Positions 51,833 to 59,815 are shown, numbered from the stretch's first letter. The stretch is DNA of 64,000 nucleotides from Paenalkalicoccus suaedae (GCF_006965545.2 NZ_CP041370.1:1-64000); one strand, 5' to 3'. The notes: generated by a model not told the origin, from the sequence alone. Made by a program: numbers and translations.

Positions 51833-52441
51833 CTCCTTTTTTTTTAAGACTTTTTTGTTTTTGCGGAGGCCGAATTGCATTCACAGCCAAAAAGCACACA
51901 AGGGGTTACGATCCGTTAAGGGGTGTTCTGCAGCCCTTTACGGATCGTTAAGACCAATTTATTTGTGACAGATGCGTGCAGCTGTCCGTTCACAAAAAAA
52001 TTGGCGGCCCTTGTGTGCTTTTATGAAACACGGATAGTAACGCGGCGGGCGTGCCCGGCGTGTTGCTTGCCGATGTTGAATGTGAAATGCTAAAGCCCCC
52101 GGACAGCTTTAGCTGGCCAAGGTGGGGGCGTTTGGCTGGACAAAAACAAAAAAGGCGTCTAAAAAAAAGATTTAATCATGCCGGCGCCTGCCGGCAATCG
52201 TTTTGCGGAAATGCGACCGGAGTTACGGGAGCCTTTCTGCTTCTTTTGAACCTCTGTCCTCGTTCACTCGTTAAGAAATGGCCAGGAACAATGCAGCTGT
52301 TGCTTCGGGATCCGCCGCAGGCAATCCGGAAGCTTACAGATGCATGTTATCGGGCATTTTAGAGGGAAGCGAGATGCCGCGGAATGTTGGCCGGCGTTTT
52401 GGGCCGGCTTACAGTCCGGGAGCAGACCCGGAGGGGACCCC
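51833..52441 (-). repeat. Leader repeat E
   Basis: About 609 bp. Small differences from D at the right side (CTCTGTCC, GTTAAGAAATGG) and a mixed left side that carries the C-type GACAGATGCGTGCAGC block with the D-type GATCCGT. The mosaic suggests recombination or gene conversion between copies. Confidence 0.9.
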
Positions 52442-52607
52442 AAAGTAAGGATTTCTAAAAACTCCTGAAAGAAATGATTAAATGTAATCGATATGAGGTG
52501 TAATGTGAAAATCAATCTTTCTGCTGAGCTGTGAAGGTGTTAGGGGCGTTGAAAGTGTTTGTAAGGCTTTGTGTTAACAAAGCCTTACAAGAAGATTTTT
52601 GTGGTTT

Positions 52608-52686
52608 TAAAGGCTGCTTTAGCAGCCTCCAAGCAGGCTCGATGCCTGCTTTTAATCAAGGAAAACATTAGTTTTCCGTCCATCCG
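52608..52686. repeat. Three-hairpin tail E
   Basis: AGGCTGCTTTAGCAGCCT, GCAGGCTCGATGCCTGC, GGAAAACATTAGTTTTCC. It follows the stop of the small leftward gene at 52705. Confidence 0.8.
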
Positions 52687-52704
52687 AGAACTTCAATGGA
52701 TTGC

Positions 52705-52863
52705 TCATAGTCGATGACGCCGGCTGTCCTCGAAGCAATCAGGGTACTTATTCTGTTTTCTTTCTAAAAAGGATTTAACTTTTATTGCTATATAGTCAAA
52801 TAGTAGATCAAGTGCTTTGTTGATTAACCATTCAATTAATAAGACACTAAGAATATATTTCAT
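52705..52863 (-). CDS. 52-residue amphipathic peptide
   Basis: ATG 8 nt after AAGGAGGAAC. A hydrophobic start (YILSVLLIEWLINKALDLLF) and a basic end. It ends just before tail E, so it behaves as the last gene of another leftward unit. A membrane-active or type I toxin role is possible. Confidence 0.5.
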   Translation of the reverse strand: MKYILSVLLIEWLINKALDLLFDYIAIKVKSFLERKQNKYPDCFEDSRRHRL

Positions 52864-53084
52864 ATAAAATGTTCCTCCTTACCCGTGATATATATAAATA
52901 TCAATTTTTCAATACAAAGACTTTTATGGAATTCAAAGAAATATTTCAAAGAAATTTGATAGCAGAATTATCAAAATTTGGGTAAGATTGAATTGTTGAG
53001 TTTCATTTAAGTGTGTGAAGAAAAATGCTGAAGATATGCTAAAAATTACCGATAGAAAGTATAGGATTGGAAAGAGAGGTAGGC

Positions 53085-53726
53085 ATGAAGAATATAAAGC
53101 ATATTAAAAAGATGAGGAACAGTATACTATTCTCAGTTGTATGGCGTTTGTTGTTTTTAGTATTATATCCAGTAATTTTAGGTGCTGGACTGCCATTGAT
53201 TGGGCTTAATTTACCTTCAGCAACGCTGTTTATATTAAGTTTTATTGGTTGTATGATGGTCTGTTTAACTATAGCTACTCATATAAGTAATCTGGTTAAC
53301 ATAAGAGAAGTTCTAAAACAGTATGCTTCAATTGAGAGAGAACTTGTTGGAACATATTCAATTGATGCAAAGGTTTTGGACGACATGCTTGATAATACAA
53401 TGAAAAAGTATCATCATCAAAGATCATTCGACCGAGACTATAACTTAGCGGATTTGCATGCTATTGAAGAGTTAGTTCAGGAAGAAAGAAATGGTAAGTA
53501 TTTTGATAAATACCTGGCTCATGATGACAGTATCAAGGATGAAATTCGAATGGCCGTTGTACCGAAACGGGTAGCTGAGGATCTCTTATATTCAGTTTTC
53601 AACTCAAAAACCACATTTGGAATAACCGGAAGAAAATACTATCATAAATGGCATATGGCTCGATTAGATGAACAGCTGCTACCGTTCTTACAAGAAAAAC
53701 AAGAAAAAATGCATAAAACAAATTAG
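53085..53726 (+). CDS. Membrane protein
   Basis: 213 residues from ATG 53085 behind AGAGAGGTAGG; the frame is open from 53067. Two N-terminal membrane helices (~15-40 and ~45-68), then a cytoplasmic helical domain. Family not recognised. Preceded by about 220 bp of AT-rich DNA without a gene. Confidence 0.65.
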   Translation: MKNIKHIKKMRNSILFSVVWRLLFLVLYPVILGAGLPLIGLNLPSATLFILSFIGCMMVCLTIATHISNLVNIREVLKQYASIERELVGTYSIDAKVLDDMLDNTMKKYHHQRSFDRDYNLADLHAIEELVQEERNGKYFDKYLAHDDSIKDEIRMAVVPKRVAEDLLYSVFNSKTTFGITGRKYYHKWHMARLDEQLLPFLQEKQEKMHKTN

Positions 53727-53731
53727 ATTAA

Positions 53732-53762
53732 AGTACCTGAAGCTTTTCAGGTGCTTTTTTGT
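53732..53762 (+). terminator. Terminator of the membrane protein gene
   Basis: Stem AGTACCTGAA/TTCAGGTGCT, short loop, six T. Confidence 0.85.
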
Positions 53763-53788
53763 TTAGGAAAAACTTTCTTGTACTAAAG

Positions 53789-53814
53789 GAACGTATGTTC
53801 TGTTAATATATAAT
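53789..53814 (+). promoter_or_regulatory. SOS (LexA) box and promoter of yolD-uvrX
   Basis: GAACGTATGTTC (53789-53800) fits the Bacillus LexA consensus GAAC-N4-GTTC and overlaps the promoter with TATAAT at 53809-53814. Predicts DNA-damage induction of the two genes downstream. Confidence 0.8.
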
Positions 53815-53839
53815 CAAAAATGTTTGAGGGTGTGATCAA

Positions 53840-54193
53840 GTGATAAAGGATCGAGGTTTAATGAAATGGGCAACTTCTATGATGTTGCCGGAGCACAACG
53901 AAATGTTAAAGCAGCTGAATCTTGAAATGGAAAAAATGAAGCGCCCTGAAAATGATGAACAAAAAATTGAAGCAATGGCCCTTATAATTAATGAAGCAAA
54001 ACAAGGAAACCAACTTTTAAGTATCTCCTATTTTGAAAATGGCCATATTTCATCGCTTACAGGCTTTGTAAGGTCTTTTAAGTACATTGAGAGGGAAATG
54101 TTAATAAAAACGAATGAAGGGCATATTAAGGCTGTTTCAGTTGATGATTTGATCGAGGTGGAGCTGGCTGAAGGAGAAAAGTTTTATGATTGA
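53840..54193 (+). CDS. YolD-like protein
   Basis: 117 residues from GTG. MLPEHNEMLKQLN and LISISYFENGH-type segments fit the YolD family, encoded upstream of Y-family polymerases in Bacillus, SPbeta and plasmids. Overlaps uvrX by 8 nt. Confidence 0.85.
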   Translation: MIKDRGLMKWATSMMLPEHNEMLKQLNLEMEKMKRPENDEQKIEAMALIINEAKQGNQLLSISYFENGHISSLTGFVRSFKYIEREMLIKTNEGHIKAVSVDDLIEVELAEGEKFYD

Positions 54194-55451
54194 CTATGAT
54201 AGCCTTCCTAAACGTACTTTTTTGACCGTAGATATGCGTAGCTTTTACGCCAGTGCATCTGCAGTTATGCTGGGCCTCGATCCCATGAAATGTTATCTCG
54301 CTGTGGTAGGCGATACTGAACGATCAGGAAGTGTTGTTTTAGCTGCATCACCGGCTTTAAAAAAACGATTTGGTATTAAAACAGGTTCGCGCCTTTATGA
54401 AATACCTGATCATCCTCAAATTCACATTGTAAATCCTCAGATGCGGATGTTTATTAAGCTTTCCACCAATATAACTCATTTGTTTTATCAGTTTGCTTCA
54501 CCTGAAGATATACTCACCTATAGTGTCGACGAGAGTATAATTAGATTTGATTTTTTGAAGAGACTATGGGGAACACCGATGGATCTGGCGAAAAGAATAC
54601 AAAATGCAATCTACAGAGATTTTGGTGTACCAGCAACAGTAGGAATCGGCCCAAATATGCTAATGTCAAAACTAGCCTTAGACTTAGAAGCCAAGAAAAG
54701 CCCTTCAGGAATTGCGGAATGGACATATGAAGACGTTCAAACAAAATTATGGCCAGTTCATCCATTATCGAAAATGTGGGGCATAGGAAGGCGAATGGAG
54801 AGGAATCTGAATCGAATGGGAATCGCCACAGTAGGACAGCTTGCAAATTATCCCTTAGAACTATTAGAAAATCGATTTGGCATCATGGGGAATCAGATTT
54901 ATTATCATGCCCATGGTGTGGATCTTAGCGAGCTGGGAACGCCTATTAGGCAAGAACAAATTTCTTTCGGGAAAAGCCAGATATTGTTGAGGGACTACAA
55001 TGAAGAAGCTGAAATTAAATCAGTCATATTAGAAATGTGTGAAGAAGTGGCCAGCCGGGCTAGAAAGGCTAAAAAGGCAGGCAGAACCATTCATTTAGGA
55101 GTAGGTTATAGTCAAACAGTAGGCGGAGGCGGCTTTCATCGGTCTTTAACAATAGACCAACCAACGAATATCACGATGAAACTTTATAAAGCGTGCATTG
55201 CTTTATTTAAGAAATTCTATCAAGGTCAAACGGTAAGGAGCTTATCAGTTACATTAGGGAACGTAGTTGATGATAACCAATTTCAGATGTCTCTTTTTGA
55301 AGAAAACAGTGAAAAGGAACGTCAACTTGGCCATGTTATGGATTCTATTAGGGAAAAATACGGATCAGATGCGATTTTAAGAGCTATTTCTTATACAACA
55401 GCTGGAACTGCATTAAAACGGGCAAAGCTTGTGGGTGGCCATCAAGCATAA
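54186..55451 (+). CDS. uvrX: Y-family DNA polymerase UvrX
   Basis: 421 residues. TVDMRSFYASASAV (metal-binding Asp), YSVDESIIRF (second acidic motif), LAKRIQNAIYRDFG and the helix-hairpin-helix segment KMWGIGRRMERNLNRMGI are typical of UmuC/PolIV enzymes. A clamp-binding QMSLF motif lies near the C-terminus. Error-prone repair polymerase under SOS control. Confidence 0.93.
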   Translation: MIDYDSLPKRTFLTVDMRSFYASASAVMLGLDPMKCYLAVVGDTERSGSVVLAASPALKKRFGIKTGSRLYEIPDHPQIHIVNPQMRMFIKLSTNITHLFYQFASPEDILTYSVDESIIRFDFLKRLWGTPMDLAKRIQNAIYRDFGVPATVGIGPNMLMSKLALDLEAKKSPSGIAEWTYEDVQTKLWPVHPLSKMWGIGRRMERNLNRMGIATVGQLANYPLELLENRFGIMGNQIYYHAHGVDLSELGTPIRQEQISFGKSQILLRDYNEEAEIKSVILEMCEEVASRARKAKKAGRTIHLGVGYSQTVGGGGFHRSLTIDQPTNITMKLYKACIALFKKFYQGQTVRSLSVTLGNVVDDNQFQMSLFEENSEKERQLGHVMDSIREKYGSDAILRAISYTTAGTALKRAKLVGGHQA

Positions 55452-55506
55452 AAGTACATGAAGATAGTGAATGTCACTATTAATATTTCAAATTCATTAA
55501 ACAAAA

Positions 55507-55538
55507 AGAGCCTGAAGTAAGTATCAGGCTCTTTTTTA
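55507..55538 (+). terminator. Terminator of yolD-uvrX
   Basis: Stem AGAGCCTGA/TCAGGCTCT with an 8-nt loop and six T. Confidence 0.85.
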
Positions 55539-55565
55539 AAAAAACACAAAAAACAAGATTTCTAC

Positions 55566-55594
55566 TTGAAATCTTTTAAAAATTGTGATATAAT
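55566..55594 (+). promoter_or_regulatory. Strong promoter in a 399-bp gap
   Basis: TTGAAA, 17 bp, TATAAT (55589-55594). Transcript would begin near 55601 and contains GATGATACGGGAATATCATC (hairpin, 55636-55655). The gap also holds TTGACA at 55761-55766. It may drive the small gene at 55851 through a structured leader. Confidence 0.65.
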
Positions 55595-55850
55595 ACTATG
55601 TAAGTAGGCGTATGCCTTTTTGGTTCAGCTTTTCTGTTTGATGATACGGGAATATCATCTTCAGTATCTGATGTGTTGATTGTTAGTCAACAACGTTACA
55701 TTGACTATAATATCTCACAAGTTTACCGTTGTCAACTAGGTTTTTGTAAAAAAGTGTTTTGACAATAGCATACATACTGATTATGCAGATTTGATGGTTT
55801 CAAAAAGTGCATATTGCCTGCTTAAAATAAATTTAAGGAGGTAATGCACA

Positions 55851-56009
55851 GTGTGTAAATTAACGTTGCATTACAGAAGACCACATAAGGTTAGAGGACA
55901 TTTTAGAAATTGTAAGGGAGGCCGTGTTTGGATTCCTGAACACGAAAGGGGTGGAACTTGGGTGAATGACCATTGCTACCCAGGTTTCTTGCCTGAACTT
56001 CCAAGTTAA
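55851..56009 (+). CDS. 52-residue Cys/His/Arg-rich protein
   Basis: GTG 8 nt after AAGGAGGT. CKLTLHYRRPHKVRGHF then RNCKGGRVWIPEHERGG and NDHCYPGF: three Cys and several His may bind zinc. Codon use and ribosome site look real. Family not recognised. Confidence 0.6.
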   Translation: MCKLTLHYRRPHKVRGHFRNCKGGRVWIPEHERGGTWVNDHCYPGFLPELPS

Positions 56010-56191
56010 TACTGAAGGTCCTCAGTGGCCTTTCTGATTATTTCCTCGCTGTTTTGGCAGCTTAGTAGCTGCCCCCTTTTTTAAGAGATATCTCTTTAGT
56101 TAGCAACATTTAAAACTTCTATAGGATTTCAATTGCTAGACATGATATACTCGTTAGGAAGATATTTACTGGAAACAAGGGAGGCGGGAAA

Positions 56192-56527
56192 ATGAAAAAG
56201 AAATTCATTGGATTCTTGGTCTTAGCTTCTTTTTTGTTGATGTTTAATACGGCTTCATATGCAAGTGGAACTGACGAAAACACAGAGAAATCAACTGCTG
56301 AATTGTTGGAAAGTGTAATGGATGATTTTGGATTATTCAGTTTTCAAATTGGCCGAACAGATCCGACGATTACAATTGGGATGGATCAAACCAAAAGTGA
56401 ATCAAAACTTCGTGAATACTTAGATGATAATTTGTCTGAAGAAGCAAAGAAAAAGTATGAAATCTATATATTTAAAGAGGATATTGATAAGTTGAAACAA
56501 GAACATCAAAAGAGTTTACAGGAATAA
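56192..56527 (+). CDS. Secreted small protein
   Basis: 111 residues from ATG behind GGAGGCGG. Signal peptide (KKKFIGFLVLASFLLMF, cleavage near ASYAS), then an acidic domain. Terminator directly after. Family not recognised. Confidence 0.7.
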   Translation: MKKKFIGFLVLASFLLMFNTASYASGTDENTEKSTAELLESVMDDFGLFSFQIGRTDPTITIGMDQTKSESKLREYLDDNLSEEAKKKYEIYIFKEDIDKLKQEHQKSLQE

Positions 56528-56556
56528 AGCAGACCGACTAAGGTCTGCTTTTTTAT
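56526..56556 (+). terminator. Terminator of the secreted protein gene
   Basis: Stem AGCAGACC/GGTCTGCT, 6-nt loop, T tail. It also faces the convergent gene on the minus strand. Confidence 0.8.
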
Positions 56557-56563
56557 ATCAAAA

Positions 56564-57181
56564 TTAGTTATACCACAAAGTAGCTTGATTTATTGTAATT
56601 AATTTATCAGTGTTTCCTTCATTTTCGAATTTAATGTGATAGCTTTTCCCTTTTTTTAAGTTCCAATTCATATGAAATTGGCCTTTCCATCCACCAGGTA
56701 AAGTAACCTTTTGGGCACGACCTTTAGCCCCACCTCTACCATCATCGTAAAATGCGGATACAGAAAACTTTCTCGCTGTTCCTTTATAGGTTACGATGAG
56801 GGTACTTGGATCTTTAAAAGTTTTTCCATATGTCCCTTTTCCAAGCCAAATGTTATAGTAAAAATCAAAGTAGCCTGATGAATATGTTTTTTTCAATACC
56901 TTTATTGGATTATCTGTAGGCTGCTCTTCTGTAAGTCTAATCATGCTTTTCAGCTGTTCAGTTGTATAAGGATGAATCTCTTTGTTATTTTCGTCAAAAA
57001 TTTTGATTTGAGAAGCAATCTCTTCCTTCTTAGCTTCAATTTCATCCTGTGACAGAATTTTTTCCTCAATAGGCAAAGATTCTTTTACCTCTGCTGCCTC
57101 TACTTTGCTTGTTCCCATGAAATCAAAAAGAGAAATACCCAAAACAGCTGCTATTGACCAGTACTTGAAGTTTGCTTTCAT
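56564..57181 (-). CDS. Secreted protein with a beta-rich C-terminal domain
   Basis: 205 residues from ATG behind AAAGGAGCCG. Signal peptide ending near VEAAE, a charged helical segment, then a domain (~95-205) with YYNIWLGKGTYG, FYDDGRGGAKGRAQ and WKGQFHMNWNLKKGKSYHIK. It resembles the secreted protein at 58555 in layout. Possible bacteriocin- or wall-related secreted factor; not recognised. Confidence 0.7.
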   Translation of the reverse strand: MKANFKYWSIAAVLGISLFDFMGTSKVEAAEVKESLPIEEKILSQDEIEAKKEEIASQIKIFDENNKEIHPYTTEQLKSMIRLTEEQPTDNPIKVLKKTYSSGYFDFYYNIWLGKGTYGKTFKDPSTLIVTYKGTARKFSVSAFYDDGRGGAKGRAQKVTLPGGWKGQFHMNWNLKKGKSYHIKFENEGNTDKLITINQATLWYN

Positions 57182-57449
57182 ATTGAACGGCTCCTTTATT
57201 CATTTTTTAATTTGCTAAAGTTGCATTGAATTTTCTTATGTTTTCTCACTGGTGAAATTTTTACTGAGGAATCCTATGGAGTATAGATACAGCTGATAAT
57301 TTGAGCCATTAAAGCTGTGGAAGCTATTCATGGGGTTTTGGGTTCTTTCGTAATGACTCAATCAGCAAAAGAGAAAAATTAAACGATAATGTGAAATCTA
57401 AATTAGTGTTGACGTTGGCAGCCAGTAATTTTTATCAAGACAAATTAAC

Positions 57450-57590
57450 CCCTCCTTTGAATGATAATACAAAGCAAAACTACCATAGAGATCAGGAATA
57501 TTACAACAAAAAACACCAAAATAATTGAAAATTATCTATATTTCTACAATTATGTACATAATTATATGCTTTATGTACATATATTCTCTG
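57450..57590 (-). other. Orphan copy of the 58.9 kb gene leader
   Basis: Matches 58958-59090 in order (ACCATAG, TTACAACAAAAAA, CCAAAATAATTGA, TTATGTACATA twice) and ends in the same AAAGGAGG ribosome site, but no ORF follows (stop after 11 codons). Likely the remnant of a duplicated gene whose body was lost. The remaining ~270 bp of the gap to 57181 shows nothing else. Confidence 0.55.
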
Positions 57591-57599
57591 AACAGTGAA

Positions 57600-57815
57600 A
57601 CCAGCTGCAGCTGAAGAAAAGATGTTGCCGGTACCGGAAACCAGGAAGCCAGGTGCGACTTGTCGTGATGTGGCAGCTGAAGAAAGAGATCGATGCCAGG
57701 CATCCAGGAGCGAACCAGCTGCAGCTGAAGAAAAGATGCTGCCGGTACCGGAAACCAGGAAGCCAGGCGCGGCTGTGTCGGTGATGCGCGCAGCTGAAGA
57801 AGATCAATGTCTGGA
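57600..57815. repeat. Dispersed GC-rich repeat, copies 3a and 3b
   Basis: Two tandem ~120-bp units beginning ACCAGCTGCAGCTGAAGAAA, with TGCCGGTACCGGAAACCAGG and AAGCCAGG inside. Same family as 30913-31010 and 37867-37996. ORFs of 75-78 codons exist on both strands but lack ribosome sites. Sharp GC contrast with the flanks. Confidence 0.75.
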
Positions 57816-57841
57816 ATTGTGAGACAGAACTATTTGGTCAT

Positions 57842-57871
57842 AAAAAAGAACCAGTGGCTTCCTGGTTCTCA
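57842..57871 (-). terminator. Terminator of the VanZ-like gene
   Basis: Minus strand: AGAACCAGG/CCACTGGTTCT-type stem followed by six T. Confidence 0.75.
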
Positions 57872-57895
57872 TTGATTTATGGCCATAATTGGCTC

Positions 57896-58522
57896 TTATA
57901 TATGTTTACGTACTTTTTGTTTCCTAGACGTCTTGTTAGTGCTGTCCACTTCAAATAGCTCCTGTCTAACCATTGGATAAACGAATTTATAAAATAGGTA
58001 TCCAAGTGCAGAGCCTAGGGTGTTTAATATAAGATCATCTACATCAAAGCTTCTGTATGTGAGTCCAATCGCTGATGATATAGTAAACTGTGAGGTTTCT
58101 ATGATGAGTGAAGCAATAAACCCAGCGATAATAACACGCTTTGCTTGTCTCATTCTGTTGAAAAGAAGAGGAAGAAAACATCCTAATGGGAACAAGAGTA
58201 TTATATTTCCGCCGAGCTGATATACGGTTACGGATAAACTTGAGCCTGTTAGTGCATCCTTCATGGTGTTAAAAGGTATGAGGTTATTAGTTTCTTGGAA
58301 GCCTTCTGCGGCTCTGTCATGAATTAATAAAGGGTCAGTTGGAATTGGAAATAGCGTCATACAAATAACGCCTGTAAGATAAACAAAAGTAGCAAGTATA
58401 TAAATACTTTTCTCTATTGTATATCTCGGCTTCTTTTGCACAAAAACAGCAAATAAACGATAAACAACAAACAAAACATAAGCGTAAACAACGTACGGAA
58501 TAATAAAACTATTAAGTAACAC
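57896..58522 (-). CDS. VanZ-like membrane protein
   Basis: 208 residues from GTG behind AGGGTGAT. Several membrane helices; NLIPFNTMKD, LGGNIILLFPLGCFLPLL, IETSQF and FDVDDLILNTLGSALGY are VanZ-family signatures. VanZ proteins confer low-level teicoplanin resistance in some hosts, but most homologues are of unknown role. Confidence 0.88.
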   Translation of the reverse strand: MLLNSFIIPYVVYAYVLFVVYRLFAVFVQKKPRYTIEKSIYILATFVYLTGVICMTLFPIPTDPLLIHDRAAEGFQETNNLIPFNTMKDALTGSSLSVTVYQLGGNIILLFPLGCFLPLLFNRMRQAKRVIIAGFIASLIIETSQFTISSAIGLTYRSFDVDDLILNTLGSALGYLFYKFVYPMVRQELFEVDSTNKTSRKQKVRKHI

Positions 58523-58554
58523 TATATCACCCTATTCTTATAATAAGCTGTTAC

Positions 58555-58944
58555 TTAATTGTAAATGTCCCCGTATCCTCCTGTCGATGCTCCATTATTC
58601 TTCTTTTTCATAATAAAATAAAATTTCCCTTTAGTTTTATTTCCATAACTGTTTGTAGTTGAACCGTTTTGAGAGAACTTTTTAGAGCCAAGATATTTGG
58701 CTTTGCCTTTTTTCTGTTTTCTGTATAGTTCAATGTTAAAAGTGCCACCACTACCACCTGTGTCAGCATGAGTATAAATTTTAATATTACTAGCACCGCG
58801 GCTGTACGTTTTAGAAGTAACTTGATGTTTAAACTCAAACCAAAAATCATGCTTTGATGCAGCCAATGCAGCTGGTGCCGTTACAGGGAGTAGTAATGTA
58901 AAACTTAGAGCTGAAGAGACTAGAACTTTTTTAATTTTTTTCAA
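58555..58944 (-). CDS. Secreted small basic protein
   Basis: 129 residues from TTG 58944 behind AAAGGAGG; the longer frame from 58989 has no site. Signal peptide (KKIKKVLVSSALSFTLLLP, cleavage near AALAAS), then a Gly/Lys/Ser-rich beta domain. Related in style to the secreted protein at 56564. Function unknown. Confidence 0.7.
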   Translation of the reverse strand: MKKIKKVLVSSALSFTLLLPVTAPAALAASKHDFWFEFKHQVTSKTYSRGASNIKIYTHADTGGSGGTFNIELYRKQKKGKAKYLGSKKFSQNGSTTNSYGNKTKGKFYFIMKKKNNGASTGGYGDIYN

Positions 58945-59129
58945 GAAAAAAACCTCCTTTAATATGGTAATCCAAAACAAAATTACCATAGGGATTAAGC
59001 GGTTACAACAAAAAATATCAAAATAATTGAATATTCACTAATTCTCTACATTTTATGTGCATAATTACATATTTTATGTACATATGAGATGATATAAGTG
59101 TCACCGGCTTAATCTTTTGGAGAAGTAGC

Positions 59130-59250
59130 ATGCAGTCACCATGCCTACAATTTTAATTGGTTGTACATATTTTAAAGAGTTACAGAATAACATAGTAACA
59201 GATGAAAACTGTTACGCTGTTACAGTGTTAGTGGGATAATCTCAAATAAG
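59130..59250. promoter_or_regulatory. GTTACAG repeats upstream of the 59.3 kb DNA-binding gene
   Basis: GTTACAG/GTAACAG words occur several times (59179-59226), ending in ACAGTGTTAGTGGG (59222-59235), also found exactly at 38134-38147. Likely binding sites of the ribbon-helix-helix protein encoded next. Confidence 0.5.
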
Positions 59251-59279
59251 TTGATGTTTAGTTGGGGGGAGAAGATGAT

Positions 59280-59552
59280 ATGAAGAAAAAAACGACTAAC
59301 CAGGTCGAAGAAAGAAAAGTACGTTCGGATAAAAAAACACGAGTTAATCCTTCATTGGATGCAAATACACATGAAAAGCTGAAGAAGTTGGCCATTTCTT
59401 GTGATATGACAAAGACACAGTTAGCAGCTGAAATTCTTAAGATGGCGCTCAACAATGAGAGTGTAATTGACTGGTATCAAAAAAAATACAACAAAGACGA
59501 TTCATATAGAATTATCCTTGCCCGTATTAATGGTGAATTGCATTATTCTTAA
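59280..59552 (+). CDS. Ribbon-helix-helix-like DNA-binding protein
   Basis: 90 residues from ATG 59280 behind GGGGGGAGAA. A basic N-terminus, then NPSLDANTHEKLKKLAISCD and MTKTQLAAEILKMAL, an Arc/CopG-like strand-helix-helix. Possible autoregulator acting on the GTTACAG repeats upstream. It converges with the next gene by 4 nt. Confidence 0.65.
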   Translation: MKKKTTNQVEERKVRSDKKTRVNPSLDANTHEKLKKLAISCDMTKTQLAAEILKMALNNESVIDWYQKKYNKDDSYRIILARINGELHYS

Positions 59553-59677
59553 CCAACTTTCCCCCAGGTGCGGCCAATTTTTTTCCAGAGTTTAAAACAA
59601 CTAGAACAAAGTTTTTGATTCTTATTATATTTTTCTTTTGACATCCGGACCGTTTTACCACAATGTTTACATTTCAT
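59549..59677 (-). CDS. 42-residue zinc-ribbon peptide
   Basis: ATG behind AAAGGGAGGTC. KCKHCGKTVRMSKEKY and KLCSSCFKLWKK give two CxxC knuckles, a complete small zinc ribbon. Overlaps the end of the convergent gene by 4 nt. Confidence 0.7.
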   Translation of the reverse strand: MKCKHCGKTVRMSKEKYNKNQKLCSSCFKLWKKIGRTWGKVG

Positions 59678-59815
59678 TTTTATGACCTCCCTTTAATAGT
59701 ATCAGCATTGCCAATAAAACAGATTTTATACAGATTAAGTGGATTCTAATGTTGCTCAGGGCGTCTGTGTTGCAACTAAAAAAAGTTTGTCATGCAATCC
59801 TCCCTTAAATGGCAT

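Noticed and set aside
57571..57822. 75- and 78-codon ORFs on both strands over the dispersed repeat
   Set aside because: No ribosome sites; open frames follow from the GC-rich tandem repeat and are not kept in the other copies.
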